Positions 1-5,641 of a DNA stretch of 6,053 bases are shown in pieces. Location of the stretch: the NCBI GenBank assembly GCA_023399675.1, contig JAEWOM010000027.1, forward strand, positions 1-6,053, given 5' to 3'. The stretch is from Bacteroidota bacterium. Its GTDB lineage: Bacteria; Bacteroidota; Bacteroidia; Flavobacteriales; Weeksellaceae. Made by a program: the position numbers and the translations under genes. The notes under the pieces were generated by a model. The model worked only from the letters and a program-made list of their open reading frames with translations. It ran no database searches and was not told where the DNA came from. How positions within the stretch are numbered: position 1 is the stretch's first letter; every line of letters begins with the position of its first letter.

Positions 1-199
1 GCACTGCCACGCCGATGAACAGTTTCTGCCCTTTGAAAATTTTGTCGGTGCCGGCAATTCTCGGTACGTTTTCACCCAAGGTTTTGTGCCAGCGGTCTTC
101 ATAAGAACTGTCGGTAGTTTTAATGATCATGCCGTCAATTCTGCCATAACAGAAACTGCAGGCTGCAAACAGGAGAAAAAGGGCTGTTAATCGGTTCAC
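1..199 (-). CDS. Putative exported protein of unknown function, N-terminal part only
   Basis: I do not recognise this gene. Read on the minus strand from a GTG at 199-197, 66 codons stay open to the left window edge, so the C-terminus lies outside. The first 19 residues (MNRLTALFLLFAACSFCYG) form a typical signal peptide: one Arg near the start, then a hydrophobic stretch. Cys14 follows Leu-Phe-Ala-Ala, which resembles a lipobox poorly because Phe sits at -3, so cleavage by signal peptidase I or II is undecided. The mature part begins with Arg-Ile-Asp-Gly and is polar (DSSYEDRWHKTLGEN), which suggests a soluble periplasmic, surface or secreted protein. The start is inferred: a TTG seven codons upstream is also in frame, but it lies inside the candidate -7 promoter box at 218-225, and a stop closes the frame soon after. 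The gene diverges from dnaG, so it is not in its operon. Confidence 0.6.
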   Translation of the reverse strand, partial: MNRLTALFLLFAACSFCYGRIDGMIIKTTDSSYEDRWHKTLGENVPRIAGTDKIFKGQKLFIGVAV

Positions 200-217
200 G
201 CTTCGTAAATCAGGATT

Positions 218-225
218 CAAAAATA
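218..225 (-). promoter_or_regulatory. Candidate Bacteroidota -7 box for the exported-protein gene
   Basis: On the minus strand this reads TATTTTTG, an exact match to the Bacteroidota -7 consensus TAnnTTTG. It ends 18 bases before the GTG start, which would give a leader of roughly a dozen bases. I found no TTG about 19-21 bases upstream to act as the -33 element, so only half the promoter is supported. The motif is short and AT-rich and could occur by chance. Confidence 0.3.
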
Positions 226-233
226 GTTAATAA

Positions 234-263
234 TTGTACAGCTGCATTGGTAATTAACGTTTG
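234..263 (+). promoter_or_regulatory. Candidate dnaG promoter of Bacteroidota type (TTG-N19-AACGTTTG)
   Basis: A TTG at 234-236 is followed by exactly 19 bases and then AACGTTTG at 256-263. This differs from the Bacteroidota -7 consensus TAnnTTTG only in its first base. The spacing is the known one for the primary sigma factor of this phylum. Transcription would start near 270, about 24 bases before the dnaG ATG at 294. The box covers an in-frame TTG at 261, which argues that this TTG is not the start codon. The match is imperfect and found by eye. Confidence 0.45.
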
Positions 264-293
264 AAGAATAACTTAATTGCCTATTTTTACAGA

Positions 294-2210
294 ATGATTT
301 CCAAATCAACCATCGACAGGATATTTTCAGTAATCCGTGTGGAAGAAATTATCGGCGAATATGTTCAGCTGAGAAGGGCAGGATCCAATCTTAAAGGTCT
401 GAGCCCGTTTCAGGATGAAAGAACGCCGAGTTTTGTCGTGTCTCCCTCAAAGCAGATTTGGAAGGATTTTTCAACCGGAAAAGGCGGAACGGCGATTTCG
501 TTTCTGATGGAAATCGAAGGGTTTACCTATCCGGAAGCCTTACGGCATGCTGCAAAAAAATACGGTATTGAGATCGAAGAATCACAGTTAATTCAAACCG
601 AAGAGGAAAAAGCCGCGCAGACGGAAAAGGATCTTCTGTTTAAAATTCATGAAGTAGCCGCTAACTTTTTTCAGGAACAGCTGCACGACACAGAAGAAGG
701 TCAGGAGATTGCGCTGTCCTACCTGCAGGAACGTGAGCTTAAGCAGGAAATCATCAAAAAATTTCAGATCGGGTATTCACCGGAAAAGAAAAATGCGTTT
801 ACGGAGTATGCTCTGGAGAAAGGCTATCAGAAAGACATTCTGGAAAAATCGGGACTGTCTATTTTTCCGGAAAACGCACCGAATGGAATTGACCGCTTTC
901 GGGAAAGGGTTATTTTTCCGATTCACAGTATTTCGGGCAGGGTGCTGGGATTTGGTGCCAGAATTTTAAAGAATAACGTAAAAACAGCCAAATATCTCAA
1001 TTCTCCGGAGACGGATATTTACCATAAATCGCAGGTTTTATACGGCCTCAACCAAAGTAAGCAGGCTATTTCGCGTAACGACCTTTGCCTTTTGGTTGAA
1101 GGGTATATGGATGTTATTGCGCTGCATCAGGCCGGAATTGAACATGTTGTGTCGAGTTCCGGAACATCACTCACCGTTGAACAGATCAAACAGATCAAGA
1201 GATTCACGGAAAATGTAACCATTCTTTTCGATGGTGATGCGGCCGGAATTAAAGCGAGTTTCCGAAGTATCGATATGCTGCTGAGTGAGGGAATGAATAT
1301 CAGAATTGTGCTGTTCCCGGATGGTGATGATCCCGACAGTTTTTCCCGGAAACATCCGCGTGATTATGTTGAAGAGTATATCAGTTCTGAAGCAAAGGAT
1401 TTCATCGATTTCAAGGCTGAAATCCTGTTAAAAGACGCGGGTTCAGATCCGATTCGAAAAGCGGAAGCTATTCGCGACATTGTGAAATCTGTTGCTTCGG
1501 TGAACAATGCACTGAAACAGGAAATTTATCTGAAGGAAGTTTCCTCGAAGTTCGGGCTTTCGGAGCAGTCGCTTTTTAACGAACTGAATGTTCAGAAACA
1601 GCTACAGCAGAATAACGCAGTAAAACAGAAAAACGAAGCGGTAGGCAAACTGGAAGTGGTGACGGAACCGGTCATCAGCGTGAGTCCGTTAATCATTCTG
1701 GAAGAAAAACTGGTGGAGCTCATGATCAAATATGGTGACAGAATTCTGAACCGCGAAAATGAAGAAGGCGAAAGCTACAAAATTACCGTCATAGAAGAAA
1801 TCCTCGCACATTTTGGCGAAGACGGCTATGAAATGCAGCTTGCCCTGAATGACAGAATTGTACAGGAAATGAAAGAAGGTCTGCAGCAGAATGAACTGAG
1901 ATCGGGTTCTTTTTTTTCCAGACTGATGAATGAGGATGTTGCAGAGATTGTGGCCAATGCACTGATTGAGCCGCATGAAAACAGCAACTGGGAAAAGCAC
2001 AACATTTATTTCAGCAAAGAAGAAGATGTTCTGCCTAAAATAATTTCAGATACCATGATTCGCCATAAACGGGAATTTGTAATGAAAATGATTGCGGAGA
2101 TTATGGATGAATTAAAAAGTGAAGCCGACAACAGCGCCATTTATCAGAAAATTCAGAAATTGAACCATCTGCGGAAAGAAATGGATGCCGAACTGTACCG
2201 AATTTTATGA
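294..2210 (+). CDS. dnaG: DNA primase DnaG (lacking zinc ligands)
   Basis: DNA primase makes the short RNA primers for Okazaki fragments and works with the replicative helicase DnaB at the fork. The product has 638 residues, normal for the family. Residues 1 to about 100 match the CHC2-type N-terminal domain, but the four zinc ligands are replaced (Ser37, Gln40, Asp58, Thr61). The core follows: RFRERV (201-206), KYLNSPET (233-240), then the TOPRIM domain with EGYMD (Glu269), DGD (Asp313, Asp315) and a later Asp-Pro-Asp, which are the metal-binding acids of the active site. From about residue 430 the sequence is divergent and helical, the usual place of the DnaB-binding domain. I chose ATG 294 over the in-frame TTG at 261 because homologues begin MISK.TID and because the TTG lies in a promoter-like box. 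No rpsU or rpoD neighbour is present, unlike the E. coli macromolecular synthesis operon. A run of eight T lies at 1910-1917. Confidence 0.97.
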   Translation: MISKSTIDRIFSVIRVEEIIGEYVQLRRAGSNLKGLSPFQDERTPSFVVSPSKQIWKDFSTGKGGTAISFLMEIEGFTYPEALRHAAKKYGIEIEESQLIQTEEEKAAQTEKDLLFKIHEVAANFFQEQLHDTEEGQEIALSYLQERELKQEIIKKFQIGYSPEKKNAFTEYALEKGYQKDILEKSGLSIFPENAPNGIDRFRERVIFPIHSISGRVLGFGARILKNNVKTAKYLNSPETDIYHKSQVLYGLNQSKQAISRNDLCLLVEGYMDVIALHQAGIEHVVSSSGTSLTVEQIKQIKRFTENVTILFDGDAAGIKASFRSIDMLLSEGMNIRIVLFPDGDDPDSFSRKHPRDYVEEYISSEAKDFIDFKAEILLKDAGSDPIRKAEAIRDIVKSVASVNNALKQEIYLKEVSSKFGLSEQSLFNELNVQKQLQQNNAVKQKNEAVGKLEVVTEPVISVSPLIILEEKLVELMIKYGDRILNRENEEGESYKITVIEEILAHFGEDGYEMQLALNDRIVQEMKEGLQQNELRSGSFFSRLMNEDVAEIVANALIEPHENSNWEKHNIYFSKEEDVLPKIISDTMIRHKREFVMKMIAEIMDELKSEADNSAIYQKIQKLNHLRKEMDAELYRIL

Positions 2211-2233
2211 CAATTTGACTAGTATATAAAGAG

Positions 2234-2281
2234 GAACAGTTTTTGCGAAAAAAGATTCGGAAACCGGCAGTGAAACTGTTC
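2234..2281. repeat. Perfect 9-bp inverted repeat between dnaG and clpP
   Basis: GAACAGTTT at 2234-2242 is the exact reverse complement of AAACTGTTC at 2273-2281. The 30-base interval contains a smaller possible stem, CGG-AAA-CCG at 2258-2266. No T-run follows either arm, so it is not a standard rho-independent terminator for dnaG. It could be an operator, or a structure in the clpP leader that affects translation or RNA stability. A chance match is possible, since about 120 bases of AT-rich spacer were scanned. Confidence 0.35.
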
Positions 2282-2332
2282 ATGAAGATTTGCAGCCGTA
2301 AAGTAACATTTAGATAATCAACAAAAGACAAT

Positions 2333-3013
2333 ATGGATATTAAAAAAGATTTCAGAGATTTTTCTGTAAAACACATGGGAAACAGCGGTTTGGCAACCGA
2401 CCAGTATATGGAAACATTCAATCCGACGAACCTGACTCCGTATATTATGGAGGAAAGAAGGATGAATGTAGCGCAAATGGACGTGTTTTCGCGGCTGATG
2501 ATGGACCGCATCATATTTCTCGGAACCGGTATCGACGATCAGGTAGCCAACATCGTAACAGCACAGCTGCTTTTTCTGGAAAGTGCTGATCCTGCCAAAG
2601 ATATTCAGATTTATATCAATTCGCCGGGAGGCAGCGTCTATGCCGGACTTGTAATTTATGATACGATGCAGATCATTAAACCCGACGTAGCCACAATCTG
2701 TACAGGTATGGCCGCTTCCATGGGTGCTGTACTACTTGTTGCAGGTGAAAAAGGGAAACGTTCAGCTTTGAAGCATTCCCGTGTGATGATTCACCAGCCG
2801 AGTGGCGGTGCGCAGGGTGTAGCTTCCGACATGGAAATTAATCTTCGCGAAATGCTGAAACTGAAAAAAGAACTGTACGACATTATTTCACTGCATTCCG
2901 GACAAACCTTTGACTGGGTTGAAAAAGCTTCAGACCGTGACTACTGGATGACTTCCGAGGAAGCGAAATCTTATGGAATGGTGGATGAAGTTCTGGAAAG
3001 AAAGAAAGATTAG
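2333..3013 (+). CDS. clpP: ATP-dependent Clp protease proteolytic subunit ClpP
   Basis: ClpP is the cytoplasmic serine peptidase that forms a two-ring, 14-subunit chamber. AAA+ partners such as ClpX or ClpA/ClpC unfold substrates and feed them in. The 226-residue product has the full triad: Ser129 in GMAASMGA, His154 in MIHQP and Asp203 in SDRDYW, with the same spacing (25 and 49) as E. coli Ser97, His122 and Asp171. NSPGGSVYAG (96-105) is the oxyanion-hole region. Compared with E. coli there are about 30 extra N-terminal residues, probably an extension including the propeptide. The axial-loop segment has the usual length but a different make-up (RRMNVAQM). The ATG has an A-rich leader and no clear Shine-Dalgarno sequence. 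The gene lies 122 bases after dnaG and is followed by its own terminator, so clpX does not follow it here; its unfoldase partner must be encoded elsewhere. Confidence 0.98.
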   Translation: MDIKKDFRDFSVKHMGNSGLATDQYMETFNPTNLTPYIMEERRMNVAQMDVFSRLMMDRIIFLGTGIDDQVANIVTAQLLFLESADPAKDIQIYINSPGGSVYAGLVIYDTMQIIKPDVATICTGMAASMGAVLLVAGEKGKRSALKHSRVMIHQPSGGAQGVASDMEINLREMLKLKKELYDIISLHSGQTFDWVEKASDRDYWMTSEEAKSYGMVDEVLERKKD

Positions 3014-3093
3014 CGGAAAAAATATCGAAAAAAGCAGAAGTTGCGCAGCTACAAGAGAAAAGTTGCTGCACCGAAGCTGAGAACAAATGAAGA

Positions 3094-3128
3094 AGCCGTC
3101 TGCCACGATTTGTGGAACGGCTTTTTTT
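3094..3128 (+). terminator. Rho-independent terminator after clpP
   Basis: AGCCGT (3094-3099) pairs with ACGGCT (3117-3122). An inner CCAC/GTGG stem (3103-3106 and 3112-3115) closes a five-base loop, with a small internal bulge between the stems. Seven T (3122-3128) follow directly. The hairpin begins 80 bases after the clpP stop codon and ends the plus-strand dnaG-clpP transcription unit. Confidence 0.85.
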
Positions 3129-3186
3129 GTGTCGCGTTTGGGTAATGAACCTACGAAAAAATTTGATCTCTCGTTTGTTCCGGTTC

Positions 3187-3218
3187 AAAAAAAATCTGCC
3201 TCATTTGTGAGACAGATT
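3187..3218 (-). terminator. Rho-independent terminator after tpiA
   Basis: On the minus strand AATCTG, one mismatch, then TGAG/CTCA pairing around a four-base loop gives a stem of ten base pairs with a single C/A mismatch (arms 3208-3218 and 3193-3203). An eight-base T-run follows (A-run at 3187-3194 on the plus strand). It lies 24 bases past the tpiA stop codon. Read on the plus strand, only a weak T-run follows it, so it mainly serves the minus-strand cluster. Confidence 0.85.
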
Positions 3219-3242
3219 CTGAATAGTTTTTGTTAAAATTTC

Positions 3243-3992
3243 TTAGCTGAACGCTTCGATAATTTTGCTGAAATCTTCGATTTTCAGGGCTGCACCACCG
3301 ATCAGACCACCGTCGATATCAGGCTGCGAAAAAATTTCACGGGCGTTATCCGGTTTTACAGAACCACCGTATAGAATGGAAATCTCATCTGCGACTTCCT
3401 GTCCGTATTTATTTGAAATCAGTTTTCTGATGTATGCATGGATTTCCTGTGCCTGCTCCGGAGTTGCCGTTTCTCCTGTTCCGATCGCCCAAACCGGTTC
3501 ATAAGCAATGACTACCTTTTTAATTTCCTCTGCTGAAAGCGTGAATAGGGCAACTTCTGTCTGGTTTTTTACCACTTCGAGATGCTTTCCGGCTTTTCTC
3601 TGCTCCAGAGTTTCACCGTTGCAGCAAATCGGGATCAAACCTTTGTCCAAAGCAATTTTTACTTTTCTGTTGCAGTGGCTGTCGGTTTCACCGTGATACT
3701 GTCTTCTTTCACTGTGCCCGATGATGGAACCTGTTGCATTAATGCTTTTCAGCATATCTGCTGAAATTTCGCCGGTATAGGCACCGCTTTCATGTTCACT
3801 GATTTCCTGTGCGAAAACGCCATCGTTCAGCATTTCCACCGCAGTGGTAAGATAAAGTGCAGGCGGTGCAATCCATACTTCGCAGTTCGCAGCATTACCT
3901 GCCTTGTAATCTTTCAGTTCCTGTATCAGTTGTTGGGCTTCTGTAAAATTCTTGTTCATTTTCCAGTTGCCGGCTACGATATTTCTTCTCAT
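3243..3992 (-). CDS. tpiA: Triose-phosphate isomerase
   Basis: This cytoplasmic enzyme interconverts dihydroxyacetone phosphate and glyceraldehyde 3-phosphate in glycolysis and gluconeogenesis. The 249-residue product has the standard length and the complete active site: Asn9 and Lys11 in AGNWKMN, His93 in IIGHSERR, and the base Glu165 in AYEPVWAIGTG. The phosphate-binding loops LYGGSVKP and GGLIGGAAL are also present. Two positions differ from the commonest sequence: loop 6 reads GTGETATPEQ where many enzymes have Lys in place of Glu174, and the conserved Cys loop reads CCNGET (123-128), with Asn125 where Val or Ile is usual. Neither removes a catalytic residue. The start at 3992 places the NWK motif at its normal distance. 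It follows the TerB-like gene by 24 bases and is the last gene before a strong terminator, so it is probably co-transcribed with that gene at least. Confidence 0.98.
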   Translation of the reverse strand: MRRNIVAGNWKMNKNFTEAQQLIQELKDYKAGNAANCEVWIAPPALYLTTAVEMLNDGVFAQEISEHESGAYTGEISADMLKSINATGSIIGHSERRQYHGETDSHCNRKVKIALDKGLIPICCNGETLEQRKAGKHLEVVKNQTEVALFTLSAEEIKKVVIAYEPVWAIGTGETATPEQAQEIHAYIRKLISNKYGQEVADEISILYGGSVKPDNAREIFSQPDIDGGLIGGAALKIEDFSKIIEAFS

Positions 3993-4016
3993 AGTATCAA
4001 GGTGATTATTTCTGTC

Positions 4017-4367
4017 TTAGTTGAGTTTCCAGATGTTTTTCAGCAGATGATAGAAACGGTGCTCGTCGTCGCTCACTTCTTCATCAGCTTTGATAAGGGA
4101 TTTGGCAAACTGCACAAAATTCTGACGTTCATATTCTTCAGAATCATCCAGGAAACAGTGCGCGTGAAATTCGAAATGATCTTTCCATTCTTCCTGTTTC
4201 AGAGATGCAATAGCATCCAGCTCGTTATCCAGATTCATCCTGAAAGGAAACTCTTCAGCCAGATATTCCTGTATTTTCATGCCTTCTTCTGCAGAGAACT
4301 CACCGTCAACAGAAGACAAGATCATGAGCAGATGATAACCTGCGATTGATTTGTTGGATTTTTGCAT
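4017..4367 (-). CDS. Small acidic TerB-like protein, function unknown
   Basis: The 116-residue product looks like a short, all-helical TerB-family protein (the tellurite-resistance TerB / DjlA N-terminal fold). The evidence is two segments with the family's acidic pattern: LSSVDGEFSAEE (Asp21, Glu23, Glu27, Glu28) near the start and LIKADEEVSDDE (Asp95, Glu96, Asp100-Glu102) near the end, each following a helix of small and hydrophobic residues. In TerB such acidic pairs form a metal-binding site. There is no signal peptide or membrane segment, so it should be cytoplasmic. No other ter gene is nearby, so a role in tellurite resistance is not supported; many lone TerB-like proteins have no known job. 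It lies between the BT_3928 family gene (68 bases away) and tpiA (24 bases), which suggests co-transcription with tpiA. The family call rests on pattern recognition only. Confidence 0.8.
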   Translation of the reverse strand: MQKSNKSIAGYHLLMILSSVDGEFSAEEGMKIQEYLAEEFPFRMNLDNELDAIASLKQEEWKDHFEFHAHCFLDDSEEYERQNFVQFAKSLIKADEEVSDDEHRFYHLLKNIWKLN

Positions 4368-4430
4368 ACTTTAATTTTTTTTAAATGCGGTTTTTTGTGC
4401 AGCATTCCTGATTTTTCAGACCTGCTTCTG

Positions 4431-4438
4431 CAAATTTA
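4431..4438 (-). promoter_or_regulatory. Candidate -7 box upstream of the TerB-like gene
   Basis: On the minus strand this reads TAAATTTG, an exact match to the Bacteroidota -7 consensus TAnnTTTG. It overlaps the stop codon of the BT_3928 family gene. Initiation near 4424 would give a leader of about 57 bases for the TerB-like gene and could separate it and tpiA from the genes upstream. There is no TTG at the proper -33 distance (the nearest is 29 bases away), so the support is weak. Confidence 0.25.
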
Positions 4439-5515
4439 ATTATAATAATTCTTTGCCGGGTACTTGTCAACAATTTTTCCGTTTTTCAGTACAAGTACAA
4501 ACGGGTTGCTTCTGGCAATGGTTTTCATCGCTGTTTTGTCCATCGTGAGATTCGGAATGGTTTTAAACGTCGTTTTGGAGGTGGATACCCCGAAAACTTT
4601 ACCGTTTTTATTTACCGAATTTTCTGCCTGTGTAAGTTCCTGTGCTGAAAGTTTTGCCGGATCGTAACTGAACAGCAGTGTGGCTTCCGGTGCTGCCAGC
4701 ACCTGTGCTGCAACATCATTTCCGTGCAGATCTTCGAGGCGGAATCTTATGATCTCCGATTTGTACCCCTGTTTCACCATTTCCGAAGTGGTTTTGTCGG
4801 ACTGAATTTTCCACGGCGTACCTTCCTGCCACAGCGTTTTGTCATTTACGTATTCATCCTGATTAACTTTTTTCTCCTCATTGGTCTTTTGGTTTTTCAG
4901 AACATAGAACGTTTTGTACTCCGAAGGGTCCTGACCGATTTTCCGACGTTCTTCATTCATATCGGCACCTATTTTATAGTCGCGGAAATCGATAAGCGGT
5001 TCCTGCTGCAGTCCCAAAATCAGAATCGTACTGAAAATACCTGTCAGAACGGCAAATGCACTCCAGGTCAGTTTTGTCGGTTTTTTATCCTCATCAAAAG
5101 CTGTTCGCTGATACATAAAATGAAGGATAATGAGCACGACAAGAATAATCAGGTCTTTGATGAAACTCTGCCATGGTGTGAATTTGATGGCATCACCGAA
5201 ACAGCCGCAATCGGTTACTTTATTGAAATAGGCTGAATAAAACGTCAGAAATCCGAAAAAGATACATAAAGCAATTAACGACAGCAACGTGAATTTTAAC
5301 CTGATTTTAAAAAGTAAAAACAAGCCCAGAATAATCTCCAGCGCAACGACAATTATGGCCAGTGGAAGTGCAAGCGCTTCCAACGCCGGAATATTGAAGA
5401 CTGCCGGCGAGAAATATTCTTCCAGTTTAAATGAAAACCCCCGAGCGTCAACCGCTTTTACAAAACCTGACACAATGAAGATCAAAGCAACGATGATTCT
5501 AAGTATTTCTTTCAT
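4436..5515 (-). CDS. BT_3928 family DoxX/MauE-like membrane protein with thioredoxin-like C-terminus
   Basis: This is an inner-membrane protein of 359 residues with no proven function. Residues 1 to about 170 form a DoxX/MauE-like bundle with hydrophobic segments near 5-22, 48-70, 73-98, 118-135 and 150-170. After the third segment comes DCGCFGD (Cys103, Cys105), the Cys-Gly-Cys motif seen in MauE-like proteins, which are thought to pass thiol redox equivalents across membranes. Residues 180-359 are hydrophilic. The last 90 or so (LLFSYDP at 281-287, then NPFVLVLKNGKIVDKY at 337-352) look like a thioredoxin fold, but no CXXC is present, so this domain cannot act as a dithiol enzyme. The pattern ARSNP..LVLKNG near the end is what I recall from the Bacteroides BT_3928 group. 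ATG 5515 is the natural start, directly before the first membrane helix. The DUF1599 gene lies 126 bases upstream. Confidence 0.92.
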   Translation of the reverse strand: MKEILRIIVALIFIVSGFVKAVDARGFSFKLEEYFSPAVFNIPALEALALPLAIIVVALEIILGLFLLFKIRLKFTLLSLIALCIFFGFLTFYSAYFNKVTDCGCFGDAIKFTPWQSFIKDLIILVVLIILHFMYQRTAFDEDKKPTKLTWSAFAVLTGIFSTILILGLQQEPLIDFRDYKIGADMNEERRKIGQDPSEYKTFYVLKNQKTNEEKKVNQDEYVNDKTLWQEGTPWKIQSDKTTSEMVKQGYKSEIIRFRLEDLHGNDVAAQVLAAPEATLLFSYDPAKLSAQELTQAENSVNKNGKVFGVSTSKTTFKTIPNLTMDKTAMKTIARSNPFVLVLKNGKIVDKYPAKNYYN

Positions 5516-5641
5516 GTGTTATTTAGTAAATGGTGAGGGTAGATATAGATTCCGCGTTTTTGATGGATGTCATCGGCGTACTGAATGTTTATTATTGATT
5601 TTAGGCTTGCCGTACGTGTTTATAATAATCTTGTTCAAAAC

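Noticed and set aside
1180..1200. Short direct repeat CAGATCAA within dnaG.
   Set aside because: It encodes the repeated Gln-Ile-Lys of a helix and has only two copies, so protein sequence explains it.
2989..3090. Open frame of 33 codons overlapping the end of clpP in another frame (rich in Lys and Glu, with Cys-Cys), suggestive of a frameshifted C-terminal extension.
   Set aside because: It has no start codon, ClpP ends at its normal place, and an A/G-rich spacer gives Lys/Glu-rich translations by chance.
3792..4349. Long open frame on the plus strand (about 185 codons) opposite tpiA and the TerB-like gene.
   Set aside because: It is antisense to two better-supported genes, and its Phe/His/Ile-rich translation is what antisense coding DNA produces; no family recognised.
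4396..4430. Weak hairpin (CTGA/TCAG with flanking GCAG/CTGC) in the gap before the TerB-like gene.
   Set aside because: The stems are only four base pairs, broken by unpaired bases, with no T-run in the right place; not convincing as a terminator or riboswitch.
4439..4470. Sequences like TTGACA (4465-4470) and TATAAT (4439-4444) on the minus strand, resembling an E. coli promoter.
   Set aside because: The spacer is 20 bases, Bacteroidota do not use this consensus, and the stretch encodes the end of the BT_3928 family protein.
5516..5641. The 126-base gap between the DUF1599 and BT_3928 genes, checked for promoters and structure.
   Set aside because: No TAnnTTTG match (the nearest is out of register by one base) and only short AT-rich inverted repeats; nothing supportable.
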